NCBI GenBank assembly: GCA_029561505.1
Contig: JAKQXK010000670.1
Location: 1-10,050 of the forward strand
DNA: 10,050 nucleotides
Source: Spirochaetota bacterium
GTDB lineage: Bacteria > Spirochaetota > Leptospiria > Turneriellales > Turneriellaceae
Reading direction: 5' to 3'
Part shown: in pieces, positions 1 to 7,482 of the stretch
Numbering within the stretch: the stretch's first letter is position 1
Layout of the letters: each line of letters starts with the position of its first letter
Translations under genes and position numbers: made by a program
Notes under the pieces: generated by a model
Told to the model about the DNA's origin: nothing
Seen by the model: only the letters and a program-made list of their open reading frames with translations
Databases searched by the model: none

Positions 1-1171
1 GCATCAAGTACCAGTAGATCAGGCGAAACGCAAGTTTGCCCCAATGGTTGAGGCGTGTTACCTTAAGCAGCCTCAGCGGCCCCAAAATCGGCAGCGGATA
101 ACTTCCCGGCAGGGGTTCAACCTCATAGCTGAAATCGATCACGGCTGCTTTGCCGCCGCCGGTTTCAATGAAGCAGTTCGAATGGCCGTCAAAATCGGCT
201 ATTACATTTTCGCCTGCAAGGTAACGAAAAATATTCTCTTGCAACGTCTCTGATTCGAAGTGGGTCACCGAGCCAGCCTTTGATGCGGGCACTGTCGTCG
301 CATCGCCGAGCGCAAAAACTTCGGGGTGCTGTGGGTTCTGCAGCGTCGCGTTGTCGACTCGCACAAACCCAAGATCATCGCCTATATCGCTGTTCTTGAT
401 GCACTCGGCTCCGTTATGCACCGGTACTGTGACGAGCAGGTCAAAATCAACGGCGCGGTCATCCCATGAAATAATCTGGTTGTTCTCAACTTTGCCGGTG
501 TTGAATTCAGTGATGAGTTCTATATTCTTTTCGGCGAGCAGATTCTTAAAAACCGCGGCGGCGACTGGTTTGGTAAAGGCGTTATCGAGTGGCGTCACGT
601 ACGATATCCTCACTTTGTCGCGGATGCCCCGTTTTTTAAAGAATGCATCGGCCAGAAACGCAAACTCGAGTGGTGCAACCGGGCATTTGATCGGCATGTC
701 GACGATGTTGACGACGAGATGGCCTTCTTGAAAATTCTGCAGCGCATTCTGCAGGCGCGTCGCCCCTTCGAGGGTATAGAAGTCGAAGCGGTTCTTGTAC
801 CAGCCTTCACCGGTGAGACCATCTGTCTCTTCGGGTGAAACGCGCGCACCTGTCGCGACGACGAGCACATCGTAGGGTACAATCGAGCCATCGGCCAGGG
901 TCACGCTGCGCGCAGCAGTATCGAGTTTTTCGGCGGCCTGCTCAATCAGGCGAATGCCCTTCAGAATCGAGCGCCGTTTTGGCTTTACGATTTTTTTCAG
1001 CGTCGTCATGCCGAATGGCAGAAACAAGAGACCTGGTTGATATAGGTGATCTTTTTCAGGGTCGACCACCGTAATCTGCAGATCAAATTTCTGCCTGCGC
1101 GCGTCTTTTTGTAACCGGTTAGCCAGAATGTTGCCGCCAGTGCCACCGCCGAGAATCAGAATTCTTTTCAT
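1..1171 (-). CDS. Sulfide:quinone oxidoreductase-like FAD-dependent oxidoreductase, C-terminus cut by window edge
   Basis: Reading leftward from ATG 1171-1169, the frame stays open for 390 codons to the window edge, so the stop codon lies outside. The N-terminus has the Rossmann FAD motif GGGTGG (residues 8-13). Next comes ITVVDPEKDHLYQPGLLFLPFG (about 33-54, shown here as two overlapping family hallmarks, DPEKDHLYQPG and FLPFG). A second hallmark is VVATGAR (104-110), and FALGDAT (286-292) is the FAD ribityl/pyrophosphate site. PIKCPVAP (160-167) matches the region of the catalytic cysteine in sulfide:quinone oxidoreductases. Other cysteines are C257 and C333 (in NCFIETG). Members of the family are peripheral membrane flavoproteins passing electrons from sulfide, or in relatives NADH, to quinone. 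Which substrate is used here is inference. The length is near the family norm of about 390-430, so little is missing. It diverges from the TIR-like gene. No strong ribosome binding site is visible; GGGGT just upstream is weak. It could instead be an NDH-2-like or other COG0446 enzyme. Confidence 0.85.
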   Translation of the reverse strand, partial: MKRILILGGGTGGNILANRLQKDARRQKFDLQITVVDPEKDHLYQPGLLFLPFGMTTLKKIVKPKRRSILKGIRLIEQAAEKLDTAARSVTLADGSIVPYDVLVVATGARVSPEETDGLTGEGWYKNRFDFYTLEGATRLQNALQNFQEGHLVVNIVDMPIKCPVAPLEFAFLADAFFKKRGIRDKVRISYVTPLDNAFTKPVAAAVFKNLLAEKNIELITEFNTGKVENNQIISWDDRAVDFDLLVTVPVHNGAECIKNSDIGDDLGFVRVDNATLQNPQHPEVFALGDATTVPASKAGSVTHFESETLQENIFRYLAGENVIADFDGHSNCFIETGGGKAAVIDFSYEVEPLPGSYPLPILGPLRLLKVTRLNHWGKLAFRLIYWYLM

Positions 1172-1182
1172 TGACCCCGTTT

Positions 1183-1197
1183 ACCCGGCGGCCGGGT
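1183..1197. promoter_or_regulatory. 15-bp perfect palindrome in the divergent intergenic region
   Basis: ACCCGGC-G-GCCGGGT is a perfect 7+1+7 palindrome. It lies 11 bases upstream of the start codon of the leftward flavoprotein gene and about 75 bases upstream of the TIR-like ATG. The position would suit an operator for the leftward gene, or a hairpin in its mRNA leader. The base composition is simple (all G/C apart from the ends), so it could also arise by chance. Any regulatory role is inference. Confidence 0.3.
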
Positions 1198-1270
1198 GGC
1201 CGCAACTACATTTCGCGCCGGGTCATTAATTTGCCTTGACGTCGCGCCTCTCAGCACCCGGTTTCTGGTC

Positions 1271-1738
1271 ATGCCGAACACCGTTGAAGTTGAAGAATAT
1301 TATCTCACCGTATTTCTGGCGCACGGTAAAGACACCGCGTGGCGTGAAATAGCTGACTATATTGAACAAAAACTTGCACATGAAGTGGTGCCCTACGCAG
1401 GCTCGCTCGATGCAGGCCGCGCGGATATTTCGCAGCTAGAAACGCTCACAGAAGAATGCGCATTCGCCATCGTTATGGTGACAGCCGCAGAAGATAATTC
1501 GAGATCGAGGCAAAGAATTCTTCATGAAATCGGCTTCTGCCAGGGAACCTTCGGCCGCGAGAATGTACTCATCATGAAAGAAGAAGGCGCAGACGAGTTT
1601 GCCGACTTTGGCGGATTTATCTACGTTCCCTATGCTTCAGGCAATGTCAAGTCGGCTTTGCCCCGCATTCAGGCTGAGATTGATGCTGCTATCGATCGTT
1701 TCGAAGACGAAGACGAGCTCGATGACGATGAAGACTAG
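1271..1738 (+). CDS. Stand-alone TIR-like (CAP12/PCTIR-type) predicted nucleotide-binding protein
   Basis: A 155-residue protein from ATG 1271. The layout resembles the TIR-like nucleotide-binding family (CAP12/Pycsar-effector TIR). It opens with a first strand, TVFLAHGKD (13-21). AGSLDAGRADISQLE (about 43-57) follows, in the place where this family has a glycine-rich loop. Next is the strand AFAIVMVTAAED (64-75). Then comes ILHEIGFCQGTFGRENVLIM (83-102), in which E86 sits where TIR NADases carry the catalytic glutamate. The domain closes with GGFIYVPY (114-121) and a final helix. The C-terminal tail is strongly acidic (about 144-155). A GTG at 1196 would add 25 residues, but no similarity to the family is evident there and the domain starts just after M1 of the ATG form. 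No good Shine-Dalgarno precedes either start. The family includes NAD-cleaving effectors of defence systems, but no cyclase, Argonaute or other sensor partner is beside it, so its role here is unknown. Confidence 0.75.
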   Translation: MPNTVEVEEYYLTVFLAHGKDTAWREIADYIEQKLAHEVVPYAGSLDAGRADISQLETLTEECAFAIVMVTAAEDNSRSRQRILHEIGFCQGTFGRENVLIMKEEGADEFADFGGFIYVPYASGNVKSALPRIQAEIDAAIDRFEDEDELDDDED

Positions 1739-1750
1739 GCCCTGGTGCGA

Positions 1751-1784
1751 GCGCCCGATCAGGCACAGTGCCTGAATCGGGCGC
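1751..1784 (+). terminator. Strong hairpin after the TIR-like gene, possible terminator
   Basis: The arms GCGCCCGAT-CAGGCA and TGCCTG-AATCGGGCGC pair almost completely, with one unpaired A, around a 3-base loop. The hairpin starts 12 bases after the TIR-like stop codon. No T-run follows (CAAATGCGC), so it is not a textbook intrinsic terminator, but it does separate the TIR-like gene from korA. Confidence 0.5.
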
Positions 1785-1877
1785 CAAATGCGCAGGGGAC
1801 TAAATGTGATTTGCGCGGCAACGCAGCCTTCAAAACCGATCACCCATACACATAATCGCAAGCGGGCGAAGGCAACC

Positions 1878-1903
1878 TGCGATAATACAGAACCCGAGGG
1901 CAC
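1878..1903 (+). promoter_or_regulatory. Possible -10 element and ribosome binding site of korA
   Basis: GATAAT (1881-1886) resembles a -10 box, and no convincing -35 box sits 16-18 bases upstream. TGCGAT (1878-1883) forms a 6-bp inverted pair with ATCGCA (1855-1860). GAGGG (1896-1900) is spaced 3 bases from ATG 1904 and supports that start. The promoter call is tentative; the ribosome binding site is more reliable. Confidence 0.35.
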
Positions 1904-3766
1904 ATGAAGCCAGAAACAACACCATCTCCAAAATCTAAACAGACAATCCACGGCGCGACAGTGCGCTTTACAGGCGACTCGGGCGACGGCATGCAGCTCG
2001 TTGGCGCGCAATTCACTTCAGTGACGGGTCTTGCCGGCAACGACGTGATGACGTTTCCTGACTTTCCTGCTGAGATTCGTGCGCCACAGGGAACCACCGC
2101 CGGGGTGTCCGGTTTTCAGGTTCACTTCGGCGACCACCACATTTATACACCTGGTGACAAGGTTGACGTGCTGGTTGCAATGAACCCCGCAGCTCTCAAG
2201 GCAAACCTAAAAGACCTGCGTGACCGCGGTGTGCTGCTCGTGAATTCAGACGAGTTCGACGAAAAGAACCTGACCAAAGTCGACTACAAGTCGAACCCGC
2301 TCGATGACGATGCGCTCAAAGAAAAATACCGGCTGATCGCCGCCCCGATTACTGAATCGACACGCAGGGCCCTCGCCGAGTCGGGCCTCACGACCAAAGA
2401 AATCGATCGCTGCAAAAACTTTTTTGCTTTGGGGCTTACGTACTGGATGTACCAACGCGACATTGAAAAGACGAAAAAATGGCTCGAGCAGCAATTCGCA
2501 AAAAAGCCGCATCTCGCGAAAGCGAATATCCAGGTGCTCGAAGCGGGCTACCATTTTGCAGAGACGACTGAACTCTTCGACGCCGCATACGAAATTCAAA
2601 AAGCGCATTTTGCACCCGGCACTTACCGCAATATCACAGGAAACTCAGCGCTCGCCCTGGGGCTTGTTGCCGCCACCGACCTTTCGGGTTTGCCTGCGCT
2701 TTATGCGGGTTATCCCATTACACCCGCGTCAGATATTCTGCACGAAATTGCCAAGTACAAAAACTTCAACATCAGAACATTTCAAACTGAAGATGAAATT
2801 GCGGCAATCTGCGCTGCGCTGGGTGCATCTTACGGCGGTTCGCTGGGCATCACCGCGTCATCGGGCCCCGGCATCGCGTTGAAGTCAGAAGCGATTAACC
2901 TCGCTGTCATGACCGAACTTCCGGTGGTGATCGTTGATGTGCAGCGCGGCGGGCCTTCGACGGGCATGCCGACTAAAAATGAGCAGACTGACCTCTTGAT
3001 GGCGCTCTTTGGCCGCAACGGCGAGAGCCCCGTTCCCGTGATTGCTGCTGCGACTCCGTCAGATTGTTTCGACGCAGCGATCGAAGCGACCCGCATCGCG
3101 CTGAAGTTCATGACTCCCGTGTTCTTGCTGTCTGATGCATTCATCGCCAACAGCTCAGAACCGTGGAAACTGCCCGAAGTCGAAAACCTGCCCGAGATCG
3201 AAACGAACAAGATCGAAAAAGGCGAATCGCGCGAAGGCTTCAAAGTTTATGGCCGCGATGCAGAGACGCTCGCGCGCCGCTGGCCGATTCCCGGTACACC
3301 GGGTTTTGAGCACCGCATCGGTGGCATTGAAAAAGACGAAAACGGTAACATCAACTACGACCCCGAAAACCACGACAAGATGGTGAACCTACGCCAGGCA
3401 AAGATCAACAAGATTGCTGATTTTATTCCTGAGCTCGAGGCTTTTCCAGAACAAAAAGGCGGATTGCTAGTGCTTGGCTGGGGGTCAACCTACGGAGCCA
3501 TACGCGAAGCCGTGCTGCGCGTTCGTTCGCAGGGCTTCAGCGTTTCGCATGCGCACCTGAAACACCTGAATCCGTTTCCGCGCAACATCGAGAAGGTTCT
3601 GCGCTCGTTTGACAAAGTACTGATTCCCGAACTCAATTCGGGGCAGCTGGCTCTGCTCATTCGTGGCAAATACCTGATACCCGCAACGCAGTACAATAAG
3701 GTACGCGGCAGACCTTTCGGCATTGAAGAGCTCGAACAGGTCATCATCGACACCCTGAAAAAATAA
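1904..3766 (+). CDS. korA: 2-oxoacid (2-oxoglutarate-type):ferredoxin oxidoreductase, fused gamma-alpha subunit
   Basis: A 620-residue protein that together with KorB oxidatively decarboxylates a 2-oxoacid to acyl-CoA, reducing ferredoxin. The N-terminal gamma domain (about 18-230) begins with VRFTGDSGDGMQLVGAQF and continues with FPDFPAEIRAPQGTTAGVSG (51-70) and VAMNPAAL (91-98). The alpha (pyrimidine-binding) domain follows, with GNSALALGLVAA (246-257) and YPITPASDIL (270-279). After these come FQTEDEIAA (293-301), TASSGPGIALKSEAI (317-331) and VQRGGPSTGMPTKNEQTDLL (346-365). The C-terminal part (about 470-620) is the transketolase-C-like region, with LVLGWGSTYGAI. This gamma-alpha fusion is the usual KorA form, and the length is close to that of known KorA (about 600-650). 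KorB starts 11 bases downstream, so the two form an operon. 2-oxoglutarate is the likeliest substrate by family; pyruvate or branched 2-oxoacids cannot be excluded. Confidence 0.93.
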   Translation: MKPETTPSPKSKQTIHGATVRFTGDSGDGMQLVGAQFTSVTGLAGNDVMTFPDFPAEIRAPQGTTAGVSGFQVHFGDHHIYTPGDKVDVLVAMNPAALKANLKDLRDRGVLLVNSDEFDEKNLTKVDYKSNPLDDDALKEKYRLIAAPITESTRRALAESGLTTKEIDRCKNFFALGLTYWMYQRDIEKTKKWLEQQFAKKPHLAKANIQVLEAGYHFAETTELFDAAYEIQKAHFAPGTYRNITGNSALALGLVAATDLSGLPALYAGYPITPASDILHEIAKYKNFNIRTFQTEDEIAAICAALGASYGGSLGITASSGPGIALKSEAINLAVMTELPVVIVDVQRGGPSTGMPTKNEQTDLLMALFGRNGESPVPVIAAATPSDCFDAAIEATRIALKFMTPVFLLSDAFIANSSEPWKLPEVENLPEIETNKIEKGESREGFKVYGRDAETLARRWPIPGTPGFEHRIGGIEKDENGNINYDPENHDKMVNLRQAKINKIADFIPELEAFPEQKGGLLVLGWGSTYGAIREAVLRVRSQGFSVSHAHLKHLNPFPRNIEKVLRSFDKVLIPELNSGQLALLIRGKYLIPATQYNKVRGRPFGIEELEQVIIDTLKK

Positions 3767-3777
3767 GGATTTAAAAA

Positions 3778-4782
3778 ATGGCAGAAACAGCTACACTCAC
3801 GAAAAAAGATTTTGCTTCAGACCAAACGGTGCGTTGGTGCCCCGGTTGCGGCGACTATGGTATTCTGACGGCGGTGCAAAAAACGATGCCCGAACTCGGC
3901 ATACCTCGCGAGAATATTGCGTTTATTTCGGGCATTGGGTGCTCGTCGCGTTTCCCGTATTATATGAACACCTATGGCTTTCACACGATTCACGGCCGCG
4001 CTCCGGCGATCGCCTCAGGGCTTAAGCTAACGCGCCGCGACCTTTCAGTGTGGATGGTCACAGGCGACGGCGATGCACTTTCAATCGGGGGTAACCATCT
4101 GATTCATATTCTGCGCCGCAACCTCGATATCAACATTTTGCTTTTCAACAACGAAATTTATGGTTTGACCAAAGGCCAGTATTCGCCCACGAGCGCGAAG
4201 GGCACGGTCGCCAAGTCAACCCCAGACGGCTCGGTTGATACGCCGTTTTCACCGCTTCGACTCGCGGTAGGCGCGGGCGGTTCGTTTCTTGCCCGCACGT
4301 ACGACAAAGACATGAAGCACATGGAGAAGACCGTAAAACAGGCGCATCTGCATAAAGGTACGTCGCTCGTAGAAGTGCTGCAGAACTGCGTCATCTTTAA
4401 CGATGAAGTTTTCGAACCCGTAGTCGGCAAAGAAAACCGTCACAACACCATGATCTTCGTTGAGCATGGGCAGAAGATGCTCTTCGGCAAAGACAACGAA
4501 AAAGGTTTGAAGCTCAACCATGGCACATTTGAGATTGTGTCAGCGGTCGATAACCCTGATCAGGTAGCTGTCTATAACGAGAGCGATCCCCACTTTTTGC
4601 AGACGTTCGAAGCCGTCGGGGGTAAGAATGGTATTCCGGTACCGTTCGGTGTGCTTTACCGCGAAGAGCGCAGCATCTACGAAGAAGACGTAGAAGAGCA
4701 GGTGCAGTCGGTGATCGCGAAAAAAGGCCGCGGCGACCTGCGCAAACTGCTGCACGCCGGCGAAACCTGGCAAGTTACCTGA
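3778..4782 (+). CDS. korB: 2-oxoacid (2-oxoglutarate-type):ferredoxin oxidoreductase, beta subunit
   Basis: A 334-residue subunit that binds thiamine diphosphate and one 4Fe-4S cluster and forms the active site with KorA. Cluster ligands are visible: C21 and C24 in WCPGCGDYG, C55 in GIGCSSRFPYYM, and C204 in LQNCVIFND. The thiamine diphosphate/Mg site is GDGDALSIGGNH (96-107) followed about 20 residues later by NNEIYGLTKGQYSPTS (124-139). HTIHGRAPAIASGLKL (69-84) is typical of the family. AGGA (3766-3769) precedes ATG 3778 by 8 bases and supports the start. The last residues run to within 15 bases of the convergent DUF2490 gene, and no clear terminator hairpin sits in that gap. No delta (2x4Fe-4S) subunit or ferredoxin gene follows, so the electron acceptor must be encoded elsewhere. 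Confidence 0.94.
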   Translation: MAETATLTKKDFASDQTVRWCPGCGDYGILTAVQKTMPELGIPRENIAFISGIGCSSRFPYYMNTYGFHTIHGRAPAIASGLKLTRRDLSVWMVTGDGDALSIGGNHLIHILRRNLDINILLFNNEIYGLTKGQYSPTSAKGTVAKSTPDGSVDTPFSPLRLAVGAGGSFLARTYDKDMKHMEKTVKQAHLHKGTSLVEVLQNCVIFNDEVFEPVVGKENRHNTMIFVEHGQKMLFGKDNEKGLKLNHGTFEIVSAVDNPDQVAVYNESDPHFLQTFEAVGGKNGIPVPFGVLYREERSIYEEDVEEQVQSVIAKKGRGDLRKLLHAGETWQVT

Positions 4783-4796
4783 GGCTGTTTGACCCG

Positions 4797-5606
4797 TTAG
4801 GGGTCTCTGTGCAACAGATCGTCGTGGTCGGTTTCGGCCGGTTTTGCCGAACCGAAGGTGTGCGTCACCCAGAGCGTCGCGGTGTGGTAGTGGTAAAATG
4901 TCGCCGGGGCAGTTGCCGGCACATAGCGGTACATATACCCTGTTTGAATCGTCATTGAGTTTACCTGATAGCCGAGCATGACCCACGTGCGAACCTGGTC
5001 GAGTTGATTGCCGGTTATCTGCGGGGCAAAATTAATCAGCACTTCATTGCCGACGACAGCGAACGGAGTGTTGTTGAACAACCTCACGGCTGTGAGCGGG
5101 CGGCGAAACGCCATCATGTAGCGCACGCGGTGGTTGAATGCAAACCCCGAATCGGTTTCACCGTTCGTGACATTCTGTCTAAAGCGCGCGTCGTACCGCA
5201 GGCGGTGGCTGAAAGTATATTTTGTACCCAGCGGCAGGTTCATGAGCAGCTGCGCCCACGGCCGGTGCTCGAAACGGTCGAGCCGGTCGCTGCCCGACCC
5301 GGGCGTCGTGAGATAGCCCCAGGCATAACCGCCCGACATGCTCACCTGCTGGCTCAGATGCCGCGTCAGACCATGTCGCGATAAAAAGAAGGATTTAGGT
5401 ACGTAATGCCAGTCGTTCCAGAGCGAATATTTGTCGCTCAACCTATATGAAGTAATATAACCCAACCACGCCTGCGGGCTCACCTCATCGGTGCGCGCCA
5501 CCGCCGCAAGAGGGCGAGCGCTGCTGCCGAAAATGAGAAGAACGACCAGCGCCGCCAAGGTGGGGCGCCTGCCGGCTTTGCTCGACGTCAGCGAACGAGC
5601 TGCCAT
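4797..5606 (-). CDS. DUF2490 family protein, predicted outer-membrane beta-barrel
   Basis: A 269-residue protein with a signal peptide: the n-region is K10, R13, R14, the hydrophobic core spans about 16-28, and a likely cleavage site lies in the SARPLAA region near 29-35. The mature part is a run of alternating amphipathic strands rich in Tyr, Trp and Arg, as in DUF2490 barrels. Examples are [89 protein letters not shown] and IQTGYMYRY. The family has no established function. The gene starts inside the 3' end of pyrC (19-bp overlap), so translation is probably coupled and the two are co-transcribed, although no functional link to pyrimidine synthesis is known. A short acidic/His tail ([10 protein letters not shown]) follows the last strand. 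The start is the only ATG that gives a complete signal peptide. Confidence 0.8.
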   Translation of the reverse strand: MAARSLTSSKAGRRPTLAALVVLLIFGSSARPLAAVARTDEVSPQAWLGYITSYRLSDKYSLWNDWHYVPKSFFLSRHGLTRHLSQQVSMSGGYAWGYLTTPGSGSDRLDRFEHRPWAQLLMNLPLGTKYTFSHRLRYDARFRQNVTNGETDSGFAFNHRVRYMMAFRRPLTAVRLFNNTPFAVVGNEVLINFAPQITGNQLDQVRTWVMLGYQVNSMTIQTGYMYRYVPATAPATFYHYHTATLWVTHTFGSAKPAETDHDDLLHRDP

Positions 5607-6637
5607 TCGAGATTCTCGCCGGCGCGCAGCGGCACAATTCTCTCGTCGCCAAACGCAAAATCAGCTGGTACCGCGATGCGCTCTTTTTTCAGCATGACCT
5701 TAGCTGTGTTGACGGGCAGGCCATAAAAACGGGGACCGAATTCAGACATGAAACCCTGTAGCTTGTCGAGAGCATCGGCAGCGTCGAAAACTTCAGCGTA
5801 AAGTTCGGTTGCGGCAAATGCCGTGTACATGCCAGCGCACCCGCAGGCATTTTCTTTCGTGTGTTTTGCGTGCGGGGCACTGTCGGTGCCGACAAAAAAT
5901 CTGGCATTGCCCGAGGTCGCAGCTTCAACGAGTCTTTGCCGGTGCTGTTCACGTTTCAGAACAGGCAGGCAGTAATGGTGAGGCCGAATGCCCCCCGTGA
6001 ACATGTCGTTGCGGTTCATCAGCAGGTGGTGCGCGGTAATCGTCGCCGCAACACCCGGCCTCGCCGATTCGACAAAATCGGCCGCTTCGCGTGTCGTGAT
6101 GTGCTCGAACACGACGCGCAGAGCGGGAAACTTGGCTACAATCGCGGTGAGTTCGGTTTCGAGAAATACCCGTTCGCGGTCAAAGACATCGACCCGGGCG
6201 TCGGTCACTTCACCGTGCACGAGCAACGGCAAATCAACCTCTTGCATCGCCTCGAGTATGGGATAAATCGATGCGAGGGCGCCGACACCGGCTTCGCTGT
6301 TCGTCGTTGCGCCGGCGGGGTAGAGTTTTACTGCATGCACGAAACCACTTTGTCGGGCGCGACGAATTTCATCTGGCGTGGTCGAGCCGGTGAGGTAGAT
6401 CGTCATCAACGGTTCGAAGGTCAGGTGCGGCGGCAGTGCTGCGATGATGCGGCCGCGGTAGGCTTCAGCTTCAGCAACCGTCGTCACGGGCGGCTTGAGG
6501 TTAGGCATCACAATCGCGCGGGCAAAACGTTCTGCCGTGTGCGGTAAAACCGCCGCCAGTGCAGCGCCATCGCGCAGGTGCAGGTGCCAGTCATCGGGCT
6601 TCAGAATTGTGATTGTGGCACCGGCGGCGGCAGGCAT
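5588..6637 (-). CDS. pyrC: Dihydroorotase, class II (E. coli PyrC type)
   Basis: A 349-residue zinc enzyme of the cytoplasm that interconverts carbamoyl-aspartate and dihydroorotate, the third step of de novo pyrimidine synthesis. All metal and catalytic residues are present: H18 and H20 in [11 protein letters not shown]104 (the lysine carbamylated in the family) in [14 protein letters not shown]141 in LVHGEVTD, H179 in [14 protein letters not shown], and D252 in [14 protein letters not shown]. These lie two residues beyond the E. coli PyrC numbering, and the total length matches that enzyme (348). Other family signatures are [10 protein letters not shown] (44-53) and [13 protein letters not shown] (201-213). 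The start ATG 6637-6635 leaves a short Ala-rich leader (MPAAAGA) before the conserved TILKPDDW. No good Shine-Dalgarno is seen. The gene diverges from the methyltransferase gene and overlaps the DUF2490 gene downstream. Confidence 0.96.
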   Translation of the reverse strand: MPAAAGATITILKPDDWHLHLRDGAALAAVLPHTAERFARAIVMPNLKPPVTTVAEAEAYRGRIIAALPPHLTFEPLMTIYLTGSTTPDEIRRARQSGFVHAVKLYPAGATTNSEAGVGALASIYPILEAMQEVDLPLLVHGEVTDARVDVFDRERVFLETELTAIVAKFPALRVVFEHITTREAADFVESARPGVAATITAHHLLMNRNDMFTGGIRPHHYCLPVLKREQHRQRLVEAATSGNARFFVGTDSAPHAKHTKENACGCAGMYTAFAATELYAEVFDAADALDKLQGFMSEFGPRFYGLPVNTAKVMLKKERIAVPADFAFGDERIVPLRAGENLEWQLVR

Positions 6638-6717
6638 GGCGCGAAAGTGCGCTCTGAAACAGGTCTACAAGTGCAAAAGTACACGCCAACGCATCGGCCG
6701 AATATAAACATTCCCGG
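6638..6717. promoter_or_regulatory. Divergent control region between pyrC and the RNA methyltransferase
   Basis: This 80-base gap must hold the start signals of both flanking genes. TATAAA (6703-6708) is the only clear -10-like sequence in the rightward direction. It lies only 9 bases before the GTG at 6718, so use of it would give a leaderless or nearly leaderless message, which would fit the lack of a ribosome binding site there. I see no matching -35 box, no PyrR-type leader and no attenuator hairpin for pyrC. Confidence 0.3.
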
Positions 6718-7473
6718 GTGCAGAACAACCTGCTCACTATCTGCGGGCTTTCGACAGTGCGTGCCCTCGCGGCTGACGCACCGCAGCGCATCGAGCGGCT
6801 GTTTTTTGACGAAGCGGCCGCACCTCTGTTTGCAGAAGCCTGCCGCTATCTTTCGCAGAAACGCAAGATCTATCGGCTGGTAACGCCAGCTGAACTCAAA
6901 AAAATCGCCGATACCGCGCACCACCAGGGTGTCGCTGCGGTGATACACGCACCCGAGTCTTTGCCCCTCGAGAGGCTCGAGTTGGCGCACAGCACGCTCT
7001 GTCTGCATGACGTTCTGAATCCTCATAACGTTGGCGCGATCATGCGCACGACAGCTTTCTTCGGCGTGCGCGATCTTATCATGAGCCGAAAGACCTATGA
7101 AGCGGCGATGACTGCCTCGGCCTGGCGGGTTGCCGAAGGTGGCATCTCGCTCACGCACTGCTACGTTTACGAAGATGCAAGAGACCTGCTCGCCAGAGCG
7201 AAGCGCAGAGGTTGGTGGTGCGCCGCGGCCGTGCGGCCCGAGCGGGCAACCCTGCCATCGCTTGAATCGATAGCGGCGCGTGCCGCCAACGCACCTGTCG
7301 TTGTCTGCCTGGGCAACGAAGAACAGGGCCTACCGCCGGCATTTGTGGCGGGTTGTGGTTACAGATTTACTATTGCGGGGTCGGGCCGGGTTGAGTCACT
7401 CAACGTCTCAGTGACGGCGGCTCTTTGTCTTGAGAAAATGTCACAGCGTCACTCTGGCCGAAAGCCAGAGTGA
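6718..7473 (+). CDS. SpoU/TrmH-family RNA 2'-O-methyltransferase
   Basis: A 251-residue SPOUT-class methyltransferase that uses S-adenosylmethionine to methylate a ribose 2'-OH in rRNA or tRNA. The N-terminal part (about 8-80) looks like the L30e-like SpoU substrate-binding domain, with CGLSTVRAL and ending GVAAVIHAP. The catalytic knot holds motif 1, NPHNVGAIMRTTAFFGV (101-117, with N104 and R110), motif 2, VVVCLGNEEQGL (194-205, with E201 or E202), and motif 3, VESLNVSVTAALCL (225-238, with S227 and N229). The target nucleotide cannot be told from sequence; the domain order is like that of 23S rRNA G2251-type RlmB and TsnR relatives. The start is GTG 6718 without a Shine-Dalgarno; there is no other in-frame start before the conserved N-terminus. 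The last ten codons lie in or next to a hairpin. Confidence 0.9.
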   Translation: MQNNLLTICGLSTVRALAADAPQRIERLFFDEAAAPLFAEACRYLSQKRKIYRLVTPAELKKIADTAHHQGVAAVIHAPESLPLERLELAHSTLCLHDVLNPHNVGAIMRTTAFFGVRDLIMSRKTYEAAMTASAWRVAEGGISLTHCYVYEDARDLLARAKRRGWWCAAAVRPERATLPSLESIAARAANAPVVVCLGNEEQGLPPAFVAGCGYRFTIAGSGRVESLNVSVTAALCLEKMSQRHSGRKPE

Positions 7474-7474
7474 C
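7448..7474. terminator. Hairpin between convergent genes, overlapping the methyltransferase stop codon
   Basis: GTCACTCTGGC (7448-7458) and GCCAGAGTGAC (7464-7474) form a perfect 11-bp stem with a 5-base loop (CGAAA, or TTTCG on the other strand). It contains the TGA of the methyltransferase (7471-7473) and lies 8 bases beyond the stop of the leftward pspA-like gene. It could therefore end transcription in both directions. There is no strong T-run on either side (TTATG rightward, GCTGTGA leftward), so termination efficiency is uncertain. Confidence 0.55.
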
Positions 7475-7482
7475 TTATGAAA

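Noticed and set aside
1196..1270. Extended GTG start of the TIR-like protein adding 25 residues.
   Set aside because: The extension has no ribosome binding site, overlaps the palindrome of the divergent leader, and precedes the domain start found just after the ATG at 1271.
1855..1883. ATCGCA/TGCGAT inverted pair as an operator before korA.
   Set aside because: Arms of only 6 bp with a 17-base gap are expected by chance in sequence of this composition; kept only as a remark in the promoter entry.
5861..6547. Long plus-strand open frame (228 codons) opposite pyrC.
   Set aside because: It lies wholly antisense to pyrC, which has every catalytic residue, and its product has no recognisable motif and a Cys/Arg/His-rich shadow-frame composition.
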